The notes: generated by a model not told the origin, from the letters alone. DNA of 41,717 nt from Burkholderiales bacterium (GCA_019747905.1 JAIEQG010000014.1:79434-121150); one strand, 5' to 3'. Shown: positions 33,536-41,061, numbered from the stretch's first letter. Numbers and translations are program-made.

Positions 33536-34159
33536 GTGGCAAGAGCACCCAGGAATCCAGGAACGTTGGCCGTGCGCGACCGGCTGCTCGAGGCCGCGGA
33601 TCGCCTCTTCTATGCCGAAGGCACGCGCGCCGTCGGGATCGACCGCGTTCTGGCCGAAGCCGAGGCGGCCAAGGCCTCGCTCTACTCCCATTTCGGCTGC
33701 AAGGACGAACTGGTGGCTGCGTACGTGCAGCATCGCATCGCGTTGGCGCGGTCGAGTATCGAGGCGTTCGTGGCGCCGATTCCTCCGGGTGAGCGCGCTC
33801 TGCGCATCTTCGACTGGGTCGTGGCGTGGGTGGAGTCGCCCGACTTCATGGGTTGCCCGCTGCAACGGGTCGTGGGCGAAGTCGTAGATGCCGGACACCC
33901 GGCGCGCGTCCTGGCAGCGGACCAACGTGACTGGTTGCGTGCGCGCTTCACCGAGTGGGTCAAGGCGGCGGGACTGGCGAATGCCCAGCAGTTGGCGACG
34001 GCGCTGCTGGTGCTGTTCGACGGTGCCGTGATTGCCAGCGTCCAGGACGGCTCTCGCCGTGCTCGCGATGCGCGTTGGGCCGCAGGGGAACTGCTGAAGG
34101 CGGCCGCTGGTGGCCGCGCCGAAACCCGAGCGCCGAAGCTGCGCAAGCCGAAGCAGTAG
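33536..34159 (+). CDS. TetR family transcriptional repressor
   Basis: The 207-residue regulator has the N-terminal HTH (RLLEAADRLFYAEGTRAVGIDRVLAEAEAAKASLYSHFGCKDELVAAYV) and a C-terminal ligand domain (RALRIFDWVVAWVESPDFMGCPLQRVVGEV...) like the LmrA/YxaF-type TetR group. The Cys in FMGCPLQR is common in that group. Start choices are GTG 33536 (given), TTG 33566 and GTG 33572; the last two have AGGAA just upstream. It probably represses the divergent SDR gene and itself through the two dyads. Confidence 0.92.
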   Translation: MARAPRNPGTLAVRDRLLEAADRLFYAEGTRAVGIDRVLAEAEAAKASLYSHFGCKDELVAAYVQHRIALARSSIEAFVAPIPPGERALRIFDWVVAWVESPDFMGCPLQRVVGEVVDAGHPARVLAADQRDWLRARFTEWVKAAGLANAQQLATALLVLFDGAVIASVQDGSRRARDARWAAGELLKAAAGGRAETRAPKLRKPKQ

Positions 34160-34181
34160 TCGGGATCGCCCGGTTCCAACG

Positions 34182-34279
34182 CGCATGTCGATACAGTGGT
34201 TTCCGGGTCACATGGCCCTGGCGCGCGACAAGGCGGCGGAGACGATGGCGCGCGTGGATGTCGTCATCGAGGTCGTCGA
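34182..34279 (+). repeat. 98-bp direct repeat, left copy
   Basis: This stretch is identical base for base to 39379-39476, 5197 bases away. It covers the first 31 codons of ylqF plus three bases before the ATG. Identity stops sharply on both sides. The two copies flank the fusion regulator and the Cys-rich protein gene. Confidence 0.95.
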
Positions 34280-34346
34280 CACCTGGTTGCCCCAGACTGT
34301 GCCCGCGTCGCGGTTCTCGGCGATCGCTGGACTGATTCAGGGCTGA
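34185..34346 (+). pseudogene. ylqF: Truncated 5' copy of the ylqF GTPase gene
   Basis: The frame begins MSIQWFPGHMALARDKAAET as in ylqF at 39382. It then departs from it after VVIEVVD (TWLPQTVPASR... instead of ARLPEASSNP...) and stops after 53 residues. All GTPase motifs are lacking. It lies 25 bases after tetR, probably where the intact gene once stood or where an element joined. Confidence 0.85.
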
Positions 34347-34355
34347 GACGGTGGT
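34344..34355 (+). repeat. 12-bp direct repeat, left copy
   Basis: TGAGACGGTGGT recurs exactly at 39244-39255. The two copies lie inside the 98-bp repeats and outside the two cargo genes. They could be a target duplication or old junction, or chance. Confidence 0.4.
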
Positions 34356-34362
34356 CGAGCGC

Positions 34363-34385
34363 AGGGCCTCATTCGTGCAGGCCCT
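34363..34385 (-). terminator. Hairpin after the fusion regulator gene
   Basis: AGGGCCT and AGGCCCT form a perfect 7-bp stem with a 9-base loop. It lies three bases beyond the regulator stop codon (34389) on the minus strand. There is no T-tract. Confidence 0.4.
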
Positions 34386-34388
34386 CGG

Positions 34389-37300
34389 TCAGGCCAATCC
34401 TTTCGTTCCCGCATCAGCCTGTTCCAGCCAGGACTGCATGCCCATCTCGCGGTACAGCGTAGTCGCCGCATTGAGATGGTGTGTCGCCTCCTCCTGCTGA
34501 TGGGTGTTGACGTACAGCTTGCCGAGGGCGAAATGGCAGTGGGCGACGAGCGGGCGCAAGCCGAACTCGGTCGCGCGCGACAGCGCCTGCCGGTAGGTAT
34601 CCACTGCACCCTCGGCCGCGACTTGATCAGCTGCAACGGCCTCGTGGGCGTGGACGTCGCCGAGCAGTTTCAGGCACATGGCTTCCCAGCCTCGCGCCTG
34701 GTGTGCGCGAACCAGTGCCACCGCCCGTTCCGCTTGCTCGCGCGCGTCGGCGATTCGTCCGAGGACGAGATAGGCCTCGGCCAGGAACGGAACGACCCAC
34801 GAACTCGCACCCGGAATCTGCATCGCAGCGACCGCTTCGGCCGCTTCCTCCAGCAATCCCATCCCTTCGGCAGCGCGCCCAGACCAGACGTACGCGGCGC
34901 CCAGGGACGCCGCGACAAACGGAAACGGGACACGAAACTCCATCTCTCGGCAAAGCGCAAGGCTCGGTTCCAGCACATCTGTGGCAGCCGCAAAGTCTCC
35001 GCGGCGCAGGTGGGTGTATCCGAGGCCCCAGCGCGCGAACATCTCGGCACTGGGATAGCCGGCGGTCTGGGCGATCCGCAGACCCTCTTCACCTACGTCG
35101 CTGGCCCCGGCGAACTCGCCCACATCGGCCATTGCCATCGCCAGGACATAGCGAGCGAGTACCGCCGGCAGTCGGCCCATCCCGGAGCGCTCGCCCGGCG
35201 CCGCGTCCTTGCTGAGGGAGATCACCGCGCGCAGGGGCTCGGCCGCACTGCGGGGGTTGCCGGCGAACCAGGCCACGTGACCCAACCAGTAGTTGGCGAT
35301 GATGCGCAGCCCGATCTCGCCGATCTCTTCAGCGACAGCGTGGGCGTGCTCCGCCGCTTCGGTCGCCCGCGCGTTCTCACCGAATAGGCCATAGATGTGC
35401 GACAGAATGCAAAGTACCCGTCCGAGCCGCCGCTGGTCGCCGAGCATCTCCGCCATCGCGCGCGCCTCGCCCTGAATCTCGACCACCCGCGCGAGTTCGC
35501 CGAGCGGCCAGAGGGCGTTGTACTGATCGAAGCACAGGTCGATGTGCTGTTCGGTCAGCTCCCGGTTTGCGGGCAACTCGCGCAGCGCGGCCCGTGCCTG
35601 ATCGAAGTAGGCGAGGGCTTCCCTCAGGGCCGAGCGGTCGAGCGCCCGGTTCCCTGCCCGCCGGCAATACCGGGCCGCCTTGTCCCACAGCTGACCGCGA
35701 GACGCATGGTGGGCGAGCCGCTCCACATGTTCACTCAGCCGATCCGCGTAGAGCTGCTCGATCGCGACAACGATGTGCGCGTGCAGCTGGCGGCGCCGCT
35801 CCTCGAGCAGGCTCCCGTAACTCACTTCGTGGGTCAGAGCGTGCTTGAAGGTGTGCTTCAGGTCCGGAAACACATGCGTTTCGTACAGGAACTCGGCCTC
35901 CTGCAAGTGCGAGAGTCCCTGCTGCAATGTCTCCTCCGGTTGCTCTGCGACAGCTTTGAGAATCGCGTACGAGACATCCTTGCCGATCACCGAGGCCGTC
36001 TGCAGAAGTCGTTTCTCCTCTGGCGGCAGCCGGTCGATGCGCGCTGCCAGAATGGTTTGCACCGTCGCGGGAATCTGCAGCGCCTCCACCGGACGGGTCA
36101 GCAGGTACGCCGCGCGTGCGCCCGTCAGCGCACCCGTCTCCACCAGGGTGCGCAATGTCTCCTCGAGGAAGAACGGATTGCCGCGTTTCACCAGCATCTG
36201 CTTGAGCGGGGCAAGCCCGGGATCCGGGCCGAGCAGTGCCCCGAGCAACTCGGCCGTACTCTCGGCGGGCAGGCTGTCGAGCCGCAGTTGGGTGTAGTAG
36301 GTCTTCGACGCCCAGCGGTGTTGGTACTCCGGCCGATACGTCACCAACAGCAGCACCCGCTCTGCCGGCAAGATCTCCGCGAGGCTATCGAGCAGACCCT
36401 GGGTCTCGGTGTCGATCCAGTGGAGATCTTCGAAGATCACCAGCAGCGGCCGGTCGAGGCTTTCCTGCAGCAATACCTGATTGACCGCGGCGATGGTGCG
36501 CTGGCGCCGCTGCAGCGGCTCGAGGGCAAGCCACAGCGGATCCTCGCCCAAGACATCGAGCAGCGCGAAGAACGCCGGCAGGTGTGGCTCGAGACGGTTG
36601 TCCGGATGGACAATCTTTCTGGTCACCTTCTCGCGAATCTGCAACGGTGAGTCCGTGTCGTCGATCTGGAAGTGGCCCTTGAGCAACTCGATGACGGGGA
36701 GTGACGGTGTGCTGACTCCGTACGAGACTGCTCTGCAACTCAATACCTTCCATCCGCGAATGCGATCGGTGAGCGTCAGTTCATAGGCGAAGCGAGATTT
36801 GCCCACACCCGGCTCCCCGACGACAGCGACGATCTGACCGTGATGGCGTTCGACCTGAGCGAATCGGTCGCCGACAACGGCGAGTTCCCGTTGCCGACCG
36901 ACGAATGGCGCGAGGGTGAGTGCCCCGAGGCCGAATCCGGTGCTCTCCAGACGCATGAGGCGGTAGTGATGTGCCGCGCCGTCCTGCAAAGAGTGTTCGC
37001 GCGATAGCTCGAAGCGCCGTTCCAGGAATGGTGCGGCAGTCGCACTGACCAGGATGTCGTGCACTTGCGTGATCTCGCCGAGTGCGGACAAGGCAACTTG
37101 CGTCGCACGTTCTTCCTCGAGGTCTATCCGTGCGATTCCATTGACCCGAGCCACCATCAACTGTGCAGCGTGAATTGCTATCTTGACGCCAGGAACCTGC
37201 GCATCGACCCAGCGAGCCCGCTCGGCAGCCTTCTGGATGGCGAGAGCCGCGAAAGCAGCACTGTTGGGCGCATTCTCCACAGGTTCGAGGCCGAAGGTAC

Positions 37301-38540
37301 CGACAACGCTCAAGTCGGAGAGCTCATGCACGTGTCCGCCGAAGCTCCGGATCTTTTCGGCGATCATGCTGATGACTCGCGCCGAATCCGGCAACGGTTC
37401 GGTGGTCTCAAGAGGAGCGAGCTCGGCTCTCAGCAGGGCCAGATGCCGCCGCTCTTTCAGCAGGCCCGCCAATGTGGCGGCCCTCGCTGGTGGTTCGCCT
37501 GGGGCGGGTGGTGTCGTCGGTTCGTCGCGGTGCGCCGGGCGCCGATCGCGATCGAGCAGGTCGCGGGCTGCACGCAGGCCAAGTCTTTCGATGCGGTAGC
37601 GAAGCCGGTTGCGTGAGATTCCGAGTCGTATCGCTGCGAGGCTGATGTTCCAGCGGGTATCGTTCAGCGCCGACAGCAGTTGCTCGCGCTCGACACTTGC
37701 GACCCGGTCGTCGAAGGAATCCGACTGTGCATCCGGACGCGCCATGGGCGGGCCGGTCGTGGAATTCGGAGGCAGCCGCAACATGGCGGCGGAGATCGTC
37801 GATCCCTCCGCCAGCAGGACCGCCCGCTCGATCACGTTGGCCAACTCCCTGACGTTGCCTGGCCAGAGATAGTTCTGCAGAGCGGCCCGGGCATCAGGGG
37901 CAAGGCGCCTGAGAGGCTGGAGAGCATAGTCGGCGCACGTCCGGGCGAGGAAATGCTCTGCCAGCAGCAGGATATCCTCCGGGCGCTCACGCAGCGGGGG
38001 CAGTGCGAGGGTCACCACCGCGAGCCGGTGGTAGAGGTCGCTTCGGAAGCGTCCTGTGCGTGCCGCGGCAGCCAGGTCGTCGTTCGAGGCGGCGATGACC
38101 TGGACGTCGACGCTGTCGGCGCGCGTGGCGCCGAGACGGCGGACCGTTTGCTCCTCCATCACCTTCAGGAGCTTCGCCTGCAGGCCCTCGGACAGTAACG
38201 CGACTTCGTCGAGAAAGAAGGTGCCTCGGTGGGCGGCGTGCAGCAGCCCGGGCTTCGCGTGCCGGGCGTCAGTGAACGCGCCACGCTCGAAGCCGAACAG
38301 CTCGGCTTCCAGGAGAGCATCGGGAATTGCCGCGCAGCTCACGTCGACGAACGGGCCGTTGCTGCGCGGGCCGCAGCGGTGGATCAGCCCTGCCAGCAGG
38401 CCCTTGCCGGTCCCCGTCTCGCCTTGCAGCAGGAGCGGTGGGAGGCGCCGACGTTGCCCCCGCTCGAGCAACTGCTCGATCTCCGCCCGCAGAGCCGCGA
38501 TCGCGGGACTCACACCTAGGAGATCGTCCATAGAGAGCAT
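34389..38540 (-). CDS. Giant fusion regulator: sigma54-type AAA+, Fis HTH, cyclase-like, STAND ATPase, TPR
   Basis: The 1383-residue protein has two different P-loop ATPases. Residues 1-245 are a sigma54 activator AAA+ domain: Walker A GETGTGKG (40-47), loop GAFTDA (87-92; the usual motif is GAFTGA), Walker B GTFFLDE (106-112), arginine region LPPLRERPEDI and YLWPGNVRELANVIERAVLLAEG. A Fis-type HTH follows at about 280-325 (NISLAAIRLGISRNRLRYRIERLGL). About 365-545 resembles a class III nucleotide cyclase domain but has lost catalytic acids. Next comes a second ATPase (VGEPGVGKS near 578, LLVIFEDLHWID near 700) of the STAND/MalT type, then a TPR-like helical tail (about 960-1383). There is no receiver, PAS or GAF domain, so sensing probably uses the C-terminal half. 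ATG 38540 or 38531 starts it; both have weak ribosome sites. Confidence 0.9.
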   Translation of the reverse strand: MLSMDDLLGVSPAIAALRAEIEQLLERGQRRRLPPLLLQGETGTGKGLLAGLIHRCGPRSNGPFVDVSCAAIPDALLEAELFGFERGAFTDARHAKPGLLHAAHRGTFFLDEVALLSEGLQAKLLKVMEEQTVRRLGATRADSVDVQVIAASNDDLAAAARTGRFRSDLYHRLAVVTLALPPLRERPEDILLLAEHFLARTCADYALQPLRRLAPDARAALQNYLWPGNVRELANVIERAVLLAEGSTISAAMLRLPPNSTTGPPMARPDAQSDSFDDRVASVEREQLLSALNDTRWNISLAAIRLGISRNRLRYRIERLGLRAARDLLDRDRRPAHRDEPTTPPAPGEPPARAATLAGLLKERRHLALLRAELAPLETTEPLPDSARVISMIAEKIRSFGGHVHELSDLSVVGTFGLEPVENAPNSAAFAALAIQKAAERARWVDAQVPGVKIAIHAAQLMVARVNGIARIDLEEERATQVALSALGEITQVHDILVSATAAPFLERRFELSREHSLQDGAAHHYRLMRLESTGFGLGALTLAPFVGRQRELAVVGDRFAQVERHHGQIVAVVGEPGVGKSRFAYELTLTDRIRGWKVLSCRAVSYGVSTPSLPVIELLKGHFQIDDTDSPLQIREKVTRKIVHPDNRLEPHLPAFFALLDVLGEDPLWLALEPLQRRQRTIAAVNQVLLQESLDRPLLVIFEDLHWIDTETQGLLDSLAEILPAERVLLLVTYRPEYQHRWASKTYYTQLRLDSLPAESTAELLGALLGPDPGLAPLKQMLVKRGNPFFLEETLRTLVETGALTGARAAYLLTRPVEALQIPATVQTILAARIDRLPPEEKRLLQTASVIGKDVSYAILKAVAEQPEETLQQGLSHLQEAEFLYETHVFPDLKHTFKHALTHEVSYGSLLEERRRQLHAHIVVAIEQLYADRLSEHVERLAHHASRGQLWDKAARYCRRAGNRALDRSALREALAYFDQARAALRELPANRELTEQHIDLCFDQYNALWPLGELARVVEIQGEARAMAEMLGDQRRLGRVLCILSHIYGLFGENARATEAAEHAHAVAEEIGEIGLRIIANYWLGHVAWFAGNPRSAAEPLRAVISLSKDAAPGERSGMGRLPAVLARYVLAMAMADVGEFAGASDVGEEGLRIAQTAGYPSAEMFARWGLGYTHLRRGDFAAATDVLEPSLALCREMEFRVPFPFVAASLGAAYVWSGRAAEGMGLLEEAAEAVAAMQIPGASSWVVPFLAEAYLVLGRIADAREQAERAVALVRAHQARGWEAMCLKLLGDVHAHEAVAADQVAAEGAVDTYRQALSRATEFGLRPLVAHCHFALGKLYVNTHQQEEATHHLNAATTLYREMGMQSWLEQADAGTKGLA

Positions 38541-38565
38541 GGCAGCCTATCGTACAGCCGCGACC

Positions 38566-38583
38566 CACCACCGGCTACTGGTG
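38566..38583. promoter_or_regulatory. Candidate activator-binding dyad
   Basis: CACCA and TGGTG face each other across eight bases, and a near-palindrome GGTGAATTTTAACC (38580-38593) overlaps it. The position is about 90-105 bases upstream of the predicted sigma54 start, where enhancer sites usually lie. The arms are short. Confidence 0.35.
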
Positions 38584-38645
38584 AATTTTAACCGCCCGCT
38601 GAATGCTCATGACATTAACTCCTTGTTTTCTCGCACGCCGATTCG

Positions 38646-38661
38646 TGGCGCGGAGGTTGCG
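38646..38661 (+). promoter_or_regulatory. Sigma54 (-24/-12) promoter of the Cys-rich protein gene
   Basis: TGGCGCGGAGGTTGCG fits the consensus TGGCACG-N4-TTGCW in exact register, with A to G at the fifth base and G for the last W. The GG and GC pairs have the obligatory spacing. Predicted start is near 38672, 67 bases before ATG 38739. It points toward the exported protein and away from the activator-like gene. Confidence 0.72.
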
Positions 38662-38738
38662 AACAAGGCTGCTGAAAGTTGGCAACGACGATGGCGATCA
38701 GAACGCAAACCCATCAACCAACCGACATGAGGATAGCC

Positions 38739-39227
38739 ATGAGCACGAATCCGAGAAATGGCCTGGCGAGCATGGTAGTCGTCGCCGCAATAGCTGTCTT
38801 CAGTGGCCCGCTGGCTGCTCAAGAGGCTTACCGGGCTGCGCTCTCTTCCAGCGAACTTGATCGTATTCGAGAAATGACACTTCCCCAGCTGCTGCTTGCA
38901 ACGCTGAGCGTCAGTCGGGATCTGAAGGACCATGACAAGTACCACTGTCTCTACGATCCTGCGCTCGGCCCGATGGTTTGCGACCACATGAATACAACCA
39001 GCGGACAGTATGAGGACTTCTACCAGTCCACCATGTCGTCCTGCGAGAAATCGGAACTTTGCGAAGGGGCCAGCCTGGGGATTGCGGCGTGGGACTACAT
39101 GGTCAGTGACAAGCGCATCTGCAAGCATCTGATCACCGGCTCATGTGCGAAGGAGGTGTTGAATGAACAGGATGTCCGGCAAGAGTTGCTGGACCTGCTG
39201 CAACTCGAGAGGAAAACAGTCTACTAA
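38739..39227 (+). CDS. Small exported cysteine-rich protein, unknown family
   Basis: I do not recognise this 162-residue protein. ATG 38739 follows GAGG by eight bases; an ATG at 38727 and longer forms exist but lack a ribosome site. A Sec signal (GLASMVVVAAIAVFSGPLAAQ) is followed by a helical mature protein with six Cys (KYHCLYD, MVCDHM, SSCEKSELCEG, RICKHL, GSCAKE), an even number that suggests three disulfides in the periplasm or outside. The local DNA is less GC-rich than the neighbours, consistent with transfer. A sigma54 promoter lies upstream and the divergent gene is a sigma54-type activator. Confidence 0.8.
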   Translation: MSTNPRNGLASMVVVAAIAVFSGPLAAQEAYRAALSSSELDRIREMTLPQLLLATLSVSRDLKDHDKYHCLYDPALGPMVCDHMNTTSGQYEDFYQSTMSSCEKSELCEGASLGIAAWDYMVSDKRICKHLITGSCAKEVLNEQDVRQELLDLLQLERKTVY

Positions 39228-39243
39228 TCCTGGTGTCGCGTTG

Positions 39244-39255
39244 TGAGACGGTGGT
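39244..39255 (+). repeat. 12-bp direct repeat, right copy
   Basis: TGAGACGGTGGT is identical to 34344-34355. It lies 16 bases after the Cys-rich protein gene. Confidence 0.4.
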
Positions 39256-39378
39256 GGCCAACCGCCTGTCAGGTCGCACAATCGCAAACCCGAATCCGCA
39301 GGTTCGTCCAAAAGGAGGCAACACAAGGCGTCCTGCTCGTGGACAATACGGTTGCGAAACAACCCGAGTCCGTCAGCA

Positions 39379-39476
39379 CGCATGTCGATACAGTGGTTTC
39401 CGGGTCACATGGCCCTGGCGCGCGACAAGGCGGCGGAGACGATGGCGCGCGTGGATGTCGTCATCGAGGTCGTCGA
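39379..39476 (+). repeat. 98-bp direct repeat, right copy
   Basis: Identical to 34182-34279; here it is the 5' end of the complete ylqF gene. The DNA to its left (39228-39378) is unlike the DNA left of the other copy. Confidence 0.95.
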
Positions 39477-40278
39477 TGCCCGCCTGCCCGAAGCCAGCAG
39501 CAACCCCATGATCCGCACGCTGCGCGAGCACCGGCAGCGGCCGTGCCTCAAGGTGCTCAACAAGGCCGACCTCGCGGATCCGGCGGCGACCCGCGCGTGG
39601 CTCGAGTACTTCAGCGCGCAGAAGGGCGTCACGGCCGTGGCTCTTTCGTGCAAGAAGGCGGGGGATGTGGCGCGCATCCCGGCGCTGTGCCAGGCGATCG
39701 CCCCCCACCGCAACGACGGCACCAAGCCGCTGCGCATGATGATCATGGGCATCCCGAACGTCGGCAAGTCCACCCTGATGAACGCGCTGGTGAAGCGCAG
39801 GGTCGCCAACGTCGGTGACGAGCCCGCGGTGACCAAGTCACAGCAGAGCCTCGATCTCGGTCCGCGCATGACGATCACCGACACCCCGGGGTTGATGTGG
39901 CCGAAGATCCGGTATGAAAGCGATGGCTTGATGCTCGCTGCGAGTCACGCCGTCGGCACTAATGCCGTCATCGAGGAGGAAGTCGCGACGTTCCTGGCCG
40001 AAGTCCTGCTGGTTCGCTACCCGGCCATGCTCGAGGCGCGGTACGGATTTGCCACTGCCGGGCTGGACGGACCCGCCGTGATCGAGGCCATCGCGCAGCG
40101 GCGCGGCTGCCACGTGCGCGGCGGCGGGCTCGACCTGGAGAAGGCAGCGATGATCCTGCTGCGCGACTATCGCAGCGGGGCATTGGGTCGCATCAGTCTC
40201 GAGACGCCGCAGAGCCGGGCGGAGATGATGCGGACGGATGTTACCGAGACCGTGCCGGACCCCGATTCGACCGTGTGA
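39382..40278 (+). CDS. ylqF: Ribosome biogenesis GTPase YlqF/RbgA
   Basis: The 298-residue protein is a circularly permuted GTPase acting in late assembly of the large ribosomal subunit. The order of motifs is the permuted one: G4 as NKAD (in KVLNKADL), then G1 GIPNVGKST (123-131), the G2 region AVTKSQQ and G3 DTPGLMWPK. The C-terminal helical domain follows. The N-terminus MSIQWFPGHMALARDK is canonical. There is no ribosome site before ATG 39382, and the upstream DNA belongs to the inserted segment, so its original promoter may have been replaced. Confidence 0.95.
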   Translation: MSIQWFPGHMALARDKAAETMARVDVVIEVVDARLPEASSNPMIRTLREHRQRPCLKVLNKADLADPAATRAWLEYFSAQKGVTAVALSCKKAGDVARIPALCQAIAPHRNDGTKPLRMMIMGIPNVGKSTLMNALVKRRVANVGDEPAVTKSQQSLDLGPRMTITDTPGLMWPKIRYESDGLMLAASHAVGTNAVIEEEVATFLAEVLLVRYPAMLEARYGFATAGLDGPAVIEAIAQRRGCHVRGGGLDLEKAAMILLRDYRSGALGRISLETPQSRAEMMRTDVTETVPDPDSTV

Positions 40279-40299
40279 GGGTGTCTGAGGTCGCGGAGG

Positions 40300-40324
40300 C
40301 AAGGACGGGCGTTGTCGTTCCTTG
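40300..40324 (+). terminator. Weak hairpin after ylqF
   Basis: CAAGGA and TCCTTG form a 6-bp stem around a 13-base loop, followed by a T-rich stretch (ATTATTCTTCT). It is a possible intrinsic terminator of ylqF. Confidence 0.3.
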
Positions 40325-40376
40325 ACCCTATTATTCTTCTGTCGAGTGAAAGCGACGTTGCGGTAGATTGAGTTTC

Positions 40377-41015
40377 ATGAACGCGGCGTCTCGGAAGGAA
40401 CACGGAGGTGGCTCAGAAGCGCGGTCCGGATCGGTTCCACTGCCGGGCCATCCGCTGGCCGGCATCGCGTCCAGGATCCTGCTGCTTCGCGGCCAGAGAG
40501 TGATGCTTGATGCCGACCTCGCGGTTCTGTACGGGGTATCGACCAAGCGGCTCAACGAGCAGGTGAAGCGAAACCGCTCGCGCTTTCCAGACGATTTCGT
40601 GTTCCAGTTGAACACTGAGGAGCTCGAGCAACTGAACCGGTCGCAATCTGCGACCGGTTCGCAGAGGCATCGCGATCCGCGCTTCCCACCCTACGCTTTC
40701 ACCGAGCACGGGGCCATCCAGGCGGCGAATGTGTTGAGTTCGCCGCACGCCGTGGAGATGGGGGTGCACGTGGTGCGCGCATTCGTGCGCCTGCGCGAAC
40801 TGCTGGCTTCCAACCGGGAACTCGCTCAACGCCTGGACGAGCTTGAATCGCGAATCGAGAAGAAGCTTTCCACCCATGACCATGCCATCGCCGGCATCCT
40901 CGAGGCGATCCGCCAGCTCATGCAACCACCGCAGGCCACTTCTCGCCCCATCGGTTTCGTGACGCCGAAGGAGGGCAGGAACAAGCCCTCGAGCAGGACG
41001 ACGAGAAGAACGTGA
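40377..41015 (+). CDS. ORF6N-domain (KilA-N-like) DNA-binding protein
   Basis: The 212-residue protein has a clear ORF6N domain at about 25-135 (RILLLRGQRVMLDADLAVLYGVSTKRLNEQVKRNRSRFPDDFVFQLN...PPYAFTEHGAIQAANVLSS). A coiled coil follows (about 140-175, VRLRELLASNRELAQRLDELESRIEKKL), with a Lys/Arg-rich tail. Such proteins are common in phages and mobile regions and are thought to bind DNA; their exact role is unknown. ATG 40377 is chosen; a TTG at 40368 is also in frame. It lies directly after the inserted segment and ylqF, and its coding sequence contains a perfect 27-bp dyad. Confidence 0.88.
   Translation: MNAASRKEHGGGSEARSGSVPLPGHPLAGIASRILLLRGQRVMLDADLAVLYGVSTKRLNEQVKRNRSRFPDDFVFQLNTEELEQLNRSQSATGSQRHRDPRFPPYAFTEHGAIQAANVLSSPHAVEMGVHVVRAFVRLRELLASNRELAQRLDELESRIEKKLSTHDHAIAGILEAIRQLMQPPQATSRPIGFVTPKEGRNKPSSRTTRRT
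40634..40660. promoter_or_regulatory. 27-bp perfect dyad inside the ORF6N gene
   Basis: Arms GAACCGGTCGCA and TGCGACCGGTTC are exact complements around ATC. The dyad is in codons about 86-95 of the ORF6N gene. Its centre TCGCAATCTGCGA recurs downstream at 41042-41054. Confidence 0.75.
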
Positions 41016-41034
41016 GTGCCGTGAAACTCGCCGG

Positions 41035-41061
41035 TTTGATATCGCAATCTGCGACATCAAA
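41035..41061. promoter_or_regulatory. 27-bp dyad after the ORF6N gene
   Basis: Arms TTTGATATCGCA and TGCGACATCAAA match at 11 of 12 pairs around ATC. The 13-base core is the same as in the dyad at 40634, but the outer arms differ and still pair with each other. It lies 20 bases after the ORF6N stop codon, in the 229-base gap before the next gene. Confidence 0.7.

Noticed and set aside
35397-36650. 417-codon plus-strand frame inside the regulator gene
   Set aside because: It is antisense to the ATPase and TPR part of the fusion protein, which has intact motifs there.
34182-39476. Complete integrative element or prophage
   Set aside because: No integrase, transposase, relaxase or phage gene lies between the repeats; only two cargo genes are present.
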